From contig NW_019091492.1 in the NCBI RefSeq assembly GCF_001949145.1, positions 559,215 through 597,475 on the forward strand: DNA of 38,261 nucleotides. Reading direction: 5' to 3'. Numbering within the stretch: the stretch's first letter is position 1; every line of letters begins with the position of its first letter. Under the pieces are notes generated by a model, which saw only the letters and a list, made by a program, of their open reading frames with translations, had not been told where the DNA came from and did no database searches. A program made the position numbers and the translations under genes. The stretch comes from Acanthaster planci (Eukaryota > Echinodermata > Asteroidea > Valvatida > Acanthasteridae). Shown here piece after piece: positions 11,544-22,560 of the stretch.

Positions 11544-11846
11544 AGGGCGGATCCAGAACCTATTTTTTTTGGGGGGGGGTGAACATGAGGGTTTTTGCGG
11601 GGAGTCAAAATTTTGAATTTTTTCATGTTACCTTTTATGGCTTTTTAGATGTAAGGGTGCATTTGGGGATATTCTGCGCGCTTTTTGAAGGAATGGAAAT
11701 AAAATAGACGAAAACAATCGCAATCACAATTTTCCCCATAACAATGAGTAGTTCCTTTTTCCACACACACCCCTACGGAGGCTCTGTTTTGGGGACCAAC
11801 GGGGGCCAGGACCCCTCACCCCCCCAAAGAGCTCCAGGATGCGTCC
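11544..11846. mobile_element. G-run MITE-like element
   Basis: Left end AGGGCGGATCCAGAACC followed by T8G9; right end on the opposite strand GGACGCATCCTGGAGCTC followed by a run of seven G. No coding capacity. Likely a non-autonomous DNA element of the same type as 18153-18396. Confidence 0.5.
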
Positions 11847-14774
11847 ATGCAGCGTGCCAGTTGTCAAGATTTAGTGCGGTTATTCATCCTAATCCCTATA
11901 GGGTGTATGTAAAATCTTCTTGAAATCTGAGGATTGAGGACTGTTAGGTTAATGTCCTGTATCTTTTAACATGGAGGACGCTAGATTTTGTAAAAATATG
12001 CAAGTTCACACTAATCACATAACCTAAAGTGAATGCCAACGAGCAAATCTGCCAGCCGCAACCGGGTGAAGAGGGAAACTTGAAAAAGACACGAAAAGGC
12101 ACGCATAATTTTTTGTAGAAGACTAAAATTTCGAAAGGGGATAATATCGGAAGTAACTACCAGAAGCTGCAAGTATTGTTGTAAGAGCTAGCTTGTAATC
12201 TTCTTCTCAACAAGTTTCCTCCTCATGATGGAAGCACTGGCTGGCCTCCATTCACAGACCTGTATCTCAGTGTCCATATATGTACCATTTAAAACAACCA
12301 AAGATTGTAGAGAGTTTCCCTCCGTTGGAAACAGGCCATGTCTAAATTATTCGTGTTAAAGAGGGAGATTCATTTAGTAGTTAATAAAGTATTTGTTACC
12401 GTGTGTATTCTGATAGCTGCTTAATTAAGACTTAATACTAGTACTTTTCACTTGTAATAAACACTTTTAACTAGGGGCCAGCGATAGTTGTAGGCAAGGA
12501 CTATACCTCTGGCTTACAACGAGACAGTTTTGCGTGCTCTTGACGCGGTTTCCTGCATTATGTAACTCTTACTCTTCCACCATTATGCACTGCAGGGGCT
12601 TCTTGAGCTCTCGTGCTCGGATGGTCTTTATCGGAGTCAAGCTTGTGACTCAAGGACGGCGTTGCGTTCATGTGGTGGGGGTAGTGTCCGATCGGCGCTA
12701 GCGCTCAAAACACAACGGGGATCCATTTCACTATTTACCGAGCCTTTCTTTGGCCTAATGAAAATTAATCGAAAAACCATTGTTGCCTGGAGTCGGTGGT
12801 CATTAGTCAGGGATTAGACCGAAGCTGATACCCTGGAGGGTCGATCTGTATTAATGATAGACTCCTCGGGAGACTCGAATGGAGAAGCTGATGGTTATTG
12901 TACGGACGACACATGAGCCGGGAAATGTTTGGTGAAGTGTGAGCCAAACAAGAAGAGCCCAAAGCTGGCTCATAAATCATGCAGTGAAGGTATTTATTCA
13001 CTCTTCAACTCTGCAGCAGCGTAATTCCATTCATTATTAGTGCCAACAATATTTGGATAAAAATGTGTATTGGCAGATCAATCAAATTGTTTCCTTAATT
13101 AGTGTCTGTGTTTTAAGCTTACCAAATAAGGACAATACGCCCTTCAAACAGAAGTAAAATAGAAAAGAAATTACTCAGTAACCTTACAGTTAAAATTGAT
13201 AAACGCTGTAAACAAATGTCTAAATGTGTATAGAACGAATCGCAAACATTGTTTTGTCCGAGCGGTTATCATGCATTCCTTTGAAACTAGTAATATGAAG
13301 AATCAGATTACGTATTCTAACCAGAAAGAATGAGAACCTGCTGTAATTTCCTCACAAGAAATAATTATTTGGCATGTACTCTGAAAAGGATTGTATAAAT
13401 TTGGCAGTCCCAGAACCTCATAAAATCACATTTGGATTTTGGCCAATTTTTTACGAGGTTCAGATTATGTCCCGGAGAGTCGCCATGTTAATTCATGGAT
13501 TTTTGTTTATCTCATGTAAAACTCTATCCGAAGGTGAGGATTTCGATTTTCTTATAGACTGTTGGTTATACTTCAGCCGAAACACTGATATGTTACACAT
13601 ACATGTATTTTTCAAGAGTACCTGACCTCTGTCGTTTTTCGATCAACTCTATCTCCCACTACTCAAGCATCTTCCCACAAGCTCTAAACCAACGGACCAC
13701 CCTCTCCCAACGGACACACCCTCTTCGTGGGTAGGCAATTTACCTTGTGTAAAGCGCAATGCTACTTATGGGGCATGTTGAAATCGATAAGGGTTGGGTT
13801 TTGAAATCCTGATAAATTGACACGGCGATAATGCACACCTGTCCAGGACACGTCGAGCTCAAAAAAAATCAAGCCACAATCCAAACGATCGCGGGGCCTT
13901 TTATACTTGTAATTGGATTGCATTATCGTGAACATTTGTCAATGCCTCCCACTAAAAATTCTGCACGTTCGATGCTGTAGCTGATTTCAGAGACCACGAT
14001 TGTGGTTAGCATCAACACAAATCATCATAAATTGCTTAGTTGTCTAGATATTTCCCTGCGATTCCTTGATAGGGACATGGTGAATTACAGTGACATTCCC
14101 CACACAATCCAGGTTATAAGGCAAACGTACACCCTCTACATTCGAATTAAAACCCGTTTGATGGGTGACGTTTGTTCCTTCCGGATCCAAACTCCACAAG
14201 GACTCGGTATATTACAGGCAGAGGACCCAGTAGGAATAACATTACCAAACTGAATCAAAAATAGGCCTACGCAAACTATAATTCTATGTAGACATAAACC
14301 AATGCCGACAACACGCCTCAGGGTCACAGACAACCAGACAGGACAAGAATTAAGATTTTAAGCAGAATCCAGTAGGCCTAATACCTCAGATAGTTTACCC
14401 ATTCCTGTCGGTCAAGTGCCCGTCACATAGTTTTTCAACAGATAATAAAACTACCAACTTCGTTTTCATGTGAAATTTAAATTGGACTGATGTCTTTGGC
14501 TGCTACAAAGGCTGCATCCAAATCTGTTGTCTAGAGCTAGGTCTTCGCTCCATTGAAAATGTGTGGAGACGCGTGGACAATAGACCTAGCCGTAACTCTG
14601 GAAGCCCGTTTCGTATACGGCGTAAGTCTCTTCCGTGAAAACACTGACCTGCTAATTGTCGGATAGGCATGTGCAAAAATAAAAACAAACAAAAAACAAA
14701 TGCCTGTGCCCTAAATATAAATGCATGGCAGAATGCGCCGGTGCCGGGGTAAAGTGAGATTTCGGAGATACAAA
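11847..14774. other. Intergenic downstream of ARX, no gene seen
   Basis: No open frame with recognisable similarity and no tRNA or rRNA. Small direct repeat CCAACGGACMACCCTCT at about 13690-13726. Confidence 0.55.
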
Positions 14775-14792
14775 ATATTATAGCTCATTGGT

Positions 14793-14798
14793 TTTATT
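14793..14798 (-). terminator. Candidate ARX polyadenylation signal
   Basis: AATAAA on the minus strand about 350 nt past the ARX stop. It would give a short 3' UTR spanning roughly 14775-15147. Inferred from position. Confidence 0.4.
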
Positions 14799-15147
14799 GT
14801 ACATTTAATTTGATTTAAATTGCGTTGGTTTCTTACTACACGTTCCTTAAGTAGTTATACATTGAACACCAAAACTTCTGATAAAAACACATGTGTAGGA
14901 TATACTTCACACAGTTACTGTTTGACATATACTCAGAAGAGAGAGCAAAACGAGAGTACAACCGGTAAAGTCTTCGAATTTGCTCTAAAAAATTATCCTG
15001 AGGGTTTTTCTCTCCGAGATGACTTAAGTAATTTACGCCTGCCATCAACCCAACGCACAAAAATTGAGTCTATCTTCACAACTCCAAATCGACATTCTCT
15101 TCTGGATTAGTTTCTGTAAAGTGCAAAAATTGTGCATCGATTTATCT

Positions 15148-15675
15148 TCAAATCGTATCAGCCAAAGACACATTCTCGCCCCTTTCCATACATGTATTTA
15201 CTTCGTGTTGGCGAGCTTTTAAACGAAGGGAAGCGATGCTAAACGAGAGTCTGTCCGGCTGCATCTCCGCTGCGTGTTTGGGAACCAAGCAGTTCCGAAT
15301 GTCTGAATGCGTCGCCAGTCTCTCTGCAGACTTCACCCGCGGTATCACGGGAACAGCAGGGCACCACACAGATGGACGAGGGGGGTGAACACCGAACGGT
15401 AAAACACCTGCCCGGCTGGACGCGAGACCAGGGTGAAGGAACGGATAGTGCACCTGCTTAGGAAGGCCGGCGAGTAAGGCTGCAGCAGCCATACCGGGAC
15501 TCTCTGTTGGTGTTTGAAAGGCGTTAACAGGGAAATATAGGTGAGGCTGAAGGAAGAGATGCGGAGTGGGAGACGGGACGGCGTGTTCTGCGGGATATCC
15601 GCAGATGGGAGGAGCCTGACGCACACCTTGCTTCTCTCGTTTTCGCCACTTGGCCCTTCGGTTCTGAAACCAAAC
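15148..15675 (-). CDS. ARX: ARX coding exon 3 (recognition helix, C-terminus, OAR motif)
   Basis: 175 codons plus stop, starting [17 protein letters not shown] after acceptor gatttcag. A proline- and alanine-rich linker follows ([23 protein letters not shown]), then the OAR motif, then about 16 residues ending SLADTI. The frame is open throughout. Confidence 0.92.
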   Translation of the reverse strand, partial: VWFQNRRAKWRKREKQGVRQAPPICGYPAEHAVPSPTPHLFLQPHLYFPVNAFQTPTESPGMAAAALLAGLPKQVHYPFLHPGLASSRAGVLPFGVHPPRPSVWCPAVPVIPRVKSAERLATHSDIRNCLVPKHAAEMQPDRLSFSIASLRLKARQHEVNTCMERGENVSLADTI

Positions 15676-18600
15676 CTGAAATCAAATGACAAAACAGCAC
15701 TGCGTTTGTAACTAAAAGGTGTTCACATTTAAGGATTGGGAATACATGGATGGTACACTACGTATACCTGTGCACTGGATGATCTGGTCGCCCTTTAAAA
15801 TAGAGAAAAGAAGAAAACGTCCCCAAAGAATAAAACAGATGTAAGCTGATAAACATCCCAGGTAACTTTGAGAAATGTGCAAGCGTACTGCACGCGTCCT
15901 GGACTGTTGACCGAAATTCAGCCTCCTCCACGGTGATTTTGAAGGGAAGAGGCTGGATGATCTCAAAGCCATTCCGATATGAAGGATGCACTTTCTAAGA
16001 CATCAATGGATCAAAGTGCTCAGAGAATTGCAGTCCGAAAACCCTAAATCTCGTTTCTCATCACAATAATCGTGCCTATGATGTAACCAGTTTAGACGCT
16101 ATAACTGTGGCGGCATCGCTCGGGTATTTGGCAAATCACAACACCCTATTGGTCAAAGAGGCATGTAACGCGCGCGTACCACCTGTCCACGAGGGTTAAA
16201 TGCTATATAATTCTGGTTGTCGAATCATACACTATACCTGGACACGTGCCTCTGTCAGGTCGACTCGCATCGCCAAATCCTCCCTGTGTGTAGAGAGGAC
16301 AAAACTAATTACAGTTGAAAAGTTGGTTCACTTTTCTTTTGATAGTTGAATTCTGTCACCCGCCATTCTCATGTGCAAGATATGCGGTAAAGGGGGACCT
16401 CCTCTATAGTGTCTTCTTTTATGTTGTTGGAATCTTTGAAATTCCTTTCAGATTTCTGAGGGGGGGTGCAGTAGGCACAATAGCCTTAGGGTATTCAGCT
16501 TTACCGCATATCGTACAGGGTATCGCCATTCTAATAGGACATACACAAGACGCATAGTACTATGTTAAATATGTTTCAATACTGACATTTCGGAGCTCCT
16601 CGCGCAACCTAAAAAGTAACTTTTAAAAAGTGAGCAACGTGGCAATGTGCATAAAATGTGAAAATAGTGTAAGAAAAAATAATGTAACACATCATCTTGC
16701 GACGAAATGGACAGTGGTATGATGGTCAAAATTCAACAAAAAGGAGCAATTTGGGTGCATTTGTTTGGTCCAAATCCGTGTAAAGATTACTATAAAGCTT
16801 AATCATTAAAAAAAAAGCCTTTTACCGTACGATTGATGGGTTCAAACACCACAATGTTTGTTGATCATAGTTTGTCCATTCCCCACATAAAACCTCTACT
16901 GACCTGTTTAAAATTCCTGCAGATTATAAACATAGCGGGAAAGTGAGACAGAATCACAATAATCGAATGAATCTCAGAAAATGTATGCAATTTAGGGTTG
17001 GGAGCTATGACATCTCTTTGACAAAGGTCTTCTATTTGTAGCAACTTTTCCACGCTATTATACGACCGTCCACATAAAAATACTGTCTGCTGCAAACAGA
17101 CTGATTGGTCGGTAAGCTTGAGCCGCATACAGCTTCCACCGTGATCTTCAAACAAAAAATCATGTAATTACGTCTGCCGAGAATGACGAATTTTGGAGCA
17201 GATTGAATGCTTTTCTTCGTTGATTTAGTTAATCCCAGTATTTCTACCACGAGCCACGTCGGATTCTATTTAGGACGCACGAGCACTAGCGGGCCGAGGA
17301 CAGTGATCCTGTGGTCGACAAAGCACGGATTTATCCGGCCAATCTTAGTACTCTGAGCCGCTGATCTCTTCCGTGTAACGGGCCTTACAAGAAGCCCCAT
17401 CTTTGATTTGTCTGTGATGGAGGAAAAGCCCGTATACTTATGAGGTATCCCATTCCATCTGTCTCAAGGACGACTTTAATTGAAAATTATCTCCACCCTT
17501 AGGTTTTTGACATTTGGAACCCTTCTTCGAAGCGGGATAAACTAAACCTTAATGTGGGCAGCACAGATTTAGACTGGGTGTGCCTTAGAGAGGTTTTAAA
17601 TGAATTTGTAACCAACACGTGGGGATCTGTGTCAATTGCAGCAGTAAAAAAGAATCTCATCGTACGAATGCATGAAAACACATCCAATGCAATTCAGGCA
17701 TTTGCTAAAGATGCAGAGCCTGAAAAACATAACTTTCATTAGAAGGATCCAGTTTAGGATTCTATGTACATGCGGGATTAAGGTTGGCTTTTCTTCGTTT
17801 GTTTCCGTCCCCGTATACTGACTTCAATTTACGGTTGTCTTCAACCTAACGTGCCTACTTCAATATACGCCTATTTATGGTTTATGAGAGCCCCTGTTAT
17901 GTTCCACAGTCATTACTGTTGTTCTCAGGATAGTACCACGAAGATGGACCAACAAAGTGTTCCGATTTGGCCGAAGTCATATTTTGTGAAGAAAGTAACA
18001 TTTTCCAAGATTAATTTGTCAGAATTCTGCTGGCTTTCGGTAATGATGACTGTGATGACAGAGGAATGTTGTTCACTACAACGAACGCAACGTCAACTGG
18101 AAATTAATGCCTAACAATCTTGCTCCATGTTTCGATGGCGACTAATAATCGAAGGGCAGATCCGTGGGGGGGGGGGTAACAGGGGCCACGGGGCCAAAGG
18201 ACCCCCCCATCTGTTGAAAACTAGTGACAGAAAGGCGATTTTCTCGTCTCATTAACCTTATTTCAAAACGCCTGTAAAAAGCACCAAAATGTAGCCTTAA
18301 AACTCAGCAAGCTCATAAAGGTTGCACAAGAACTTGCCAAAATGCCCCCTTCTCCGAAAAAAATTTGCCCCGTAAACGTGGTACTGGATTCGCCCTGTAA
18401 CATTTTAAATGTAATGAAATACATAACCCTATTTTATACGAAAAAAGGCTTAGCAGTTTAGGCCTCGGCCAACTGACCTCGTAAAGACATCTGGGTAATG
18501 CGTCTTGCAGAAGGCGCGTTCCAACTCCTTCAATTGGTCAGCATTGAACGTGGTTCTGTACCGCCGTTGCTTTCGTTTGGCCGTGATCAACCGGGCTCTG

Positions 18601-18935
18601 GCTATGCAACCATCAACAAAAGTCTCTCTGTCTGATGTTCCAACGGATACCTGATAGCCTTTTCCTTGCTCGGTATTCATGTCATCTGGAGGGGCTCGGG
18701 AATTCACCATAGATCCATCTAAGTAGGTTTGAGAGGCTGAAATCATGGCCGAACCGAATAAAGCAAATTTTGAATTTTCACCTAGCCTGCCCATTTCACC
18801 TTTGTCAGCTATGGGGGAACCATTCGTTCTCACATTTTCGCCGCAATTTTGCTTTCCGTCTGCCAAAACCTCTTCGTCAACCTTGTTACCGTCCCTTCCT
18901 GTCTGGCCAGTAAGTCTCAAGTTGGGTATCTCCAT
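15148..18935 (-). CDS. ARX: Aristaless-related homeobox transcription factor, complete three-exon CDS
   Basis: Paired-like homeodomain transcription factor; family members act in the nucleus in forebrain, interneuron and endocrine cell specification. Three exons (18478-18935, 16238-16283, 15148-15675) join in frame to 1,032 nt, 343 residues. The homeodomain (about residues 123-182) reads [20 protein letters not shown], then [25 protein letters not shown] and [15 protein letters not shown]; residue 50 is glutamine (Q172). A C-terminal OAR motif ([13 protein letters not shown], from residue 314) is present. The ATG is preceded by an in-frame TGA at 18942-18944, and a good acceptor (tttcatag, 18959-18960) suggests a 5' UTR intron. 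Compared with vertebrate ARX (about 560 residues) it lacks poly-alanine tracts, and I find no octapeptide in the N-terminal 120 residues; an unseen upstream exon cannot be excluded. The arthropod gene aristaless is the alternative relative, but [17 protein letters not shown] and WRKREK fit ARX best. Confidence 0.88.
15676..16237 (-). other. ARX intron 2
   Basis: 562-nt intron between homeodomain codons 46 and 47, the position used by many paired-like genes. It contains no other recognisable feature. Confidence 0.85.
16238..16283 (-). CDS. ARX: ARX coding exon 2 (46 nt, inside homeodomain)
   Basis: One base plus 15 codons ([15 protein letters not shown]) between a ctacacacag acceptor and a GTATAG donor. 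It is too short for ORF finding and was recognised from the missing homeodomain residues 32-46. Both junctions fit the neighbouring exons exactly. Confidence 0.93.
16284..18477 (-). other. ARX intron 1
   Basis: 2.2-kb intron after homeodomain codon 31. It carries a G-run inverted-repeat element (18153-18396) close to the splice donor. The remainder shows no open frame with recognisable similarity; it is a natural place to look for conserved noncoding enhancers. Confidence 0.8.
18153..18396. mobile_element. G-run MITE-like element in ARX intron 1
   Basis: Inverted ends: AGGGCAGATCCGTGGGGG on the left, and AGGGCGAATCCAGTACCACG read inward from the right on the opposite strand. A run of eleven G follows the left end and CCCCCC-rich sequence lies inside. 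The layout matches the elements at 11544-11846 and 3561-3753. Confidence 0.5.
18478..18935 (-). CDS. ARX: ARX coding exon 1 (N-terminus and homeodomain helices 1-2)
   Basis: 152 codons plus two bases, from MEIPNLRL to THYPDVFT with the AG of the next arginine. The donor is GTCAGT. The N-terminal 115 residues are polar and low in recognisable motifs; a basic stretch ([10 protein letters not shown]) opens the homeodomain. Confidence 0.9.
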
Positions 18936-20894
18936 TTGCCTTCAAACATCAGTGGAAACTATGAAAAAAATGACAGCATATCTCTACAGTATTGAAACAA
19001 TCCGAATGATGTGAAGGATGCACTGTAGTCACACTCAGGATCTTAATTCACGCAGTTTCCCTATGTAGTTGAAAGATCTTCCCTGACCACTTTTACTTCT
19101 GGTGTGCAGGTCGAGTCTGATCTCGACACATTAATTTCAAACTAACCTTCCAGCTAATCGGATTTTGTATTGTTTCCAGTCCCGCAGACGTCTGATCACA
19201 TTTGTGACCCGTGTACTTATTCTGAAGATCGACAACAGAACTGTTCCAGTCTTACCCCCGGGAGAATATCCTAGGCCGTTGTGTCTAAGACTCCTTGTTT
19301 CACGTCATGCGCGTAATGGGATTTTACCGGCCTCTGGTAATCCCCGATTGAAAGCTTTGCAGCAGACTCTCTAGAGGACGCAAAACCTTACGGAACACGT
19401 TGATGTTACACTGATCCACAGGGTACAAGACTTGATGCCGCTTAGAATAGCTTCGGACAGAAGTCTGCCTGTTTGTTAAACCGAATGAGGGATTGGGCAT
19501 CGGTGGACTACTTCGAGAAGCATTATTAGGCGGGGTCGGTGAACCATGTGCTGTTAGTGGCTAAATTGATCATCAGTCAAGATTCAATTCTAACCTCCCC
19601 CAAACAAACTTTGAAAATTTTGCACATGACGAAACATGCAAACGAATGGAGCTATAGCTAACAGCCAGCCAAAGGTTTCGCCCCCGCGACAATCTGCATT
19701 CTTGGGGGAATTGGACCGTTGATATACATGTACATATACTGTACATGTACGTGAGCTTTGCCCCTCACAAAATATTGTGGTGTATAGGAAAACCTTGCTT
19801 AGATTAGGCGGGGACAGCGAAAGCTTGTGGGCTTTTATATCTTTGCCTGATTTGCTCTTCTTTAATTGTTAAGCAGGTAATTTTTAAAAAAATATTTTCT
19901 CTGATATGGACCTGCATTGTCACCAAGATCACATCATGGTTGCAGCTCTTGCTGAAGAAAATGCGCCACCAACAGCTAGTAGGTTGGCACAGCACACATT
20001 GTGTTGTGCAAATTCCAGTACAACACTACTCCTTACAACCCGGTATTGATCCTAAATTGAGTTATGTCTTATTTCAGCAGCGGATGATCACCCATTGATG
20101 TATCTTTTATCTCTTAAATTACACTGTAATTGTTCAATTATGCTTGAGGAATCAGTCAAAGACCCCGCCTAGGAGACGTGTTATGACAACAAACAAAATC
20201 ACCAGAGAAGGCATTGTATTGTCCCGGATTCAGTTTACTGTAGTTAATTGGTTCTCGTCGTTGTTCTTTTTGGTAACGTCGCAGTTTAACTCAGCCACAG
20301 GCCTTTCTTTGCACAGCCACCTATAGATGGAGCACATCAGCTCCGAATTGCCACATCGAATGACATTCTTTTTCACCATCCGCATATGTGTTCTTTTCTA
20401 TGCAAAGTTCACTTTAAGCTCAAGTATTAAAGAACCATTTTGCAAGTAGTTGTAGAGTCACTTCCCTCATGGGGATGTGTGGACTGTGTTCTATGGACAG
20501 TGACATATATTATGCGATGACTCGAGTTAGAATTATCCCTCCGCCTAACGTTTTTTGGCGATGAGCAAAATATTAAGGCAGATTGTGAAAGATGTTTCAG
20601 ACTTCCAAAAACTAAGGCCTTCGCCAAACATCGTGCTTCTGCCGTGTCGAACTTCAATATTTGAAAATTTTCAATTGATGGCGGCAGAAGCGCGACGTTT
20701 GACACAAAAACGACTAGTCGTGTCGTGCGACGCGTCGCCCGTCACGTCGTGCTGTCTTACGTCCTTTCCATGTTACATATTTTTCTGCCCAAAAGTCGCT
20801 CCTTCTTTTGCCGGTCGCGTTGCATCGTCGTAAGTCGCGTCGTGTGTCGTGTCACGCGTTGCGTATAACGTCGCGTGAAGCACGACGCGACGAA
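18936..20894. other. Region upstream of ARX
   Basis: Should include the ARX 5' UTR and promoter. A polypyrimidine/AG acceptor at 18959-18960 suggests a 5' UTR exon beginning at 18958. A self-complementary TACATGTAC-rich stretch lies near 19727-19751. A short inverted repeat (20626-20644 with 20682-20700, core CTTCTGCCG) adjoins the CGTCG-rich block. No other gene is seen. Confidence 0.5.
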
Positions 20895-20915
20895 CGACAC
20901 AGCCCAGACGTCGTA
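20675..20915. repeat. CGTCG/CGACG-rich block
   Basis: About 240 bp dominated by GTCGTG, CGACGCG and GTCGCG words, far richer in CpG than its surroundings, with inverted partners at the two sides (GTCGTGCGACGCG near 20722; AGCACGACGCGACG near 20879). It abruptly ends the tyrosine-recombinase reading frame to its right and so may be an insertion. Confidence 0.5.
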
Positions 20916-22560
20916 GGCATAACTATGCATTGCTCTTCCGGGAAGATAGGCCAATCTTTATTAGCGAGCTTAATTGGCTGAGATAACCCACCTGACAATC
21001 GTATCCTTGGAGGCCAGGTGGTGAGGCCGAGTAGTGGTGATCAGTAGCCGAGAAGCGGATCCCATTATGTCCTCCATCCTTTCCATACACCACTTCGGCG
21101 TCTGGATGGGATGTGTGAGTTTGAGTGAGGAGGCTGAGTGTAACTGGATTGCAGGAACAGAAATGTCAGAGGGCTGGAAGAAAGGCGTCTGATTTTTCGT
21201 GAAAAACCCTATCGCTGGAATGAAGCGTACACCAAGTGGTTCCTATCTAATGTGACCACCAGCTATAGAGAGAGCCTTGATTTCATAGCTACTCCGTGAT
21301 GTAACACAGCTAGGGGGAACGTCAACTTCACACTTGAGTGAAGGAGAGGGGCCCGCCCCCCAGGTTCGAATTGGGGCCAGCTAGAAGACGCAGAACGTCA
21401 CTGGTAAGTGCCAGGACGAGATGAGTTTCTTAGATGGAGGTTGTTCTATGAACATTCCCCTGAGAAGGGGATGGATCGCCGAATCGTCGGGGATGGTGAA
21501 TCAGTCGGGAAAGCCTCGGTGGATAGCCACCATAGCCAAACGGTACTTTCTGGTCGTGGACACCAGGAGGCCTAAGTTAAAAAGTGTCGTAAAAAATGTC
21601 GTATTCGGCTATTGTAGATCTTTCTCGTGGACGATCGAAGGCCTCTGGCGGCCATGGCGGCAAAGTATTGAGAAAGGCCTGCCTCTTGGAACGATCTTTG
21701 GACAATGTCCATCAGGTTAGGTGCAGGTGAGACGGGTCCGGATTTAGGATATTGGACCTGGGTTGGAAGATGATGTTCGGACGAAGTGGCAGGATCAGGG
21801 GAATGTTGACCAGTAGTGTGATGACGCAGGAAACCACGTCTGCCTTAGCCAGAAGGGATGATGAGGAGGATGCGGCAGTTGTCCTGTTCTATGTTGCACA
21901 ACACCATGGGGATGAGCGACATGGGCGGAAATGCGTACGAAGCTAGGCGTTCAGGAGGAACGCAAAGAGATCCACGTGAGGTCTGTCCACTAGGCGGGAC
22001 GGACCGTGCCAATCAGCCAATCGTCAAGGTGCTGGGAAAAAAACGAAAGGCCAGAGCGGCGAAGTTGGGAGAGACGTCAGTCCTCCTCGCATGTCCGAGC
22101 TAGGAACTCAGTCAGAAGCAGCATGAAGGCCGTGCATTTGATGCCTGTTCGAGCCGCAAGGTCCGTATCCAAGTGTGGACTCCATCTGGTTCTTGGCTTT
22201 CTGAGAAAAGATGTCTATTTAGGAGGCCTTGCATTCTGTCCATCGTTATCTTGTCCTTTGCTGCCTCACGAATGGCAGGCACAGAGTGGTAGATTTCGAA
22301 GTCGCTCGAATGAAAATGGAAGTAACTACTGCACTGGAGCGGGCGCCGAAGGGACGCCAGCGTTCCGTCTTAGCCAGTCTATCCATGGCGTCAACGCAAG
22401 TGGAAGCTCCGGAAAGACGGACGTCGAAGCGTCGATCCCTAGCGGGTGCCGCTTGAACGAGGAACGATCTTGGGTGACGATCTTGGTAATGACGCTAAGA
22501 AAAAGAGGAACAAGGTGGCCGTTCCGTTAGGCTTTGTGGGAGATGAGGGCGCACCACTGG
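20895..22560 (-). pseudogene. Decayed DIRS-like (tyrosine recombinase) retroelement
   Basis: Minus-strand reading shows the RNase H to recombinase junction typical of DIRS/Ngaro elements: HVDLFAFLLNA (stop in place of the next residue), then IEQDNCRILLIIP, VNIPLILPLRP and SNILNPDPSHLHLT (stop) WTLSKDRSKRQAF. A recombinase-like part follows: STTRKYRLAMVAIHRGFPD, FIPAIGFFTKNQTPFFQPSD, ISVPAIQ, ASKDTIVRWVISAN and GRAMHSYAYDVWAVSF. At least four stops or frameshifts make it inactive. The reverse transcriptase part is not recognisable at the 22100-22560 end, so the element is truncated. Identification is by remembered family patterns and needs a profile search. Confidence 0.65.

Noticed and set aside
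14002-14253. 83-codon plus-strand open frame downstream of ARX
   Set aside because: No similarity recognised and no splice partners.
15712-17250. Minus-strand ORFs inside the ARX introns sharing an (F/L)KITVE string
   Set aside because: Similarity is limited to a few residues, and the frames are not bounded by usable splice sites.
18936-18950. Alternative acceptor (TTTGAAG) that would make ARX start further upstream
   Set aside because: Weak polypyrimidine tract; the acceptor at 18959-18960 is far better and leaves an in-frame stop before the ATG.
19832-19840. ATATAAAAG (TATA-like) on the minus strand upstream of ARX
   Set aside because: Plausible position, but such words are common by chance and no initiator or transcript supports it.
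22006-22530. 174-codon plus-strand open frame
   Set aside because: Antisense shadow of the GC-rich decayed DIRS-like element; the minus strand shows the family similarity.
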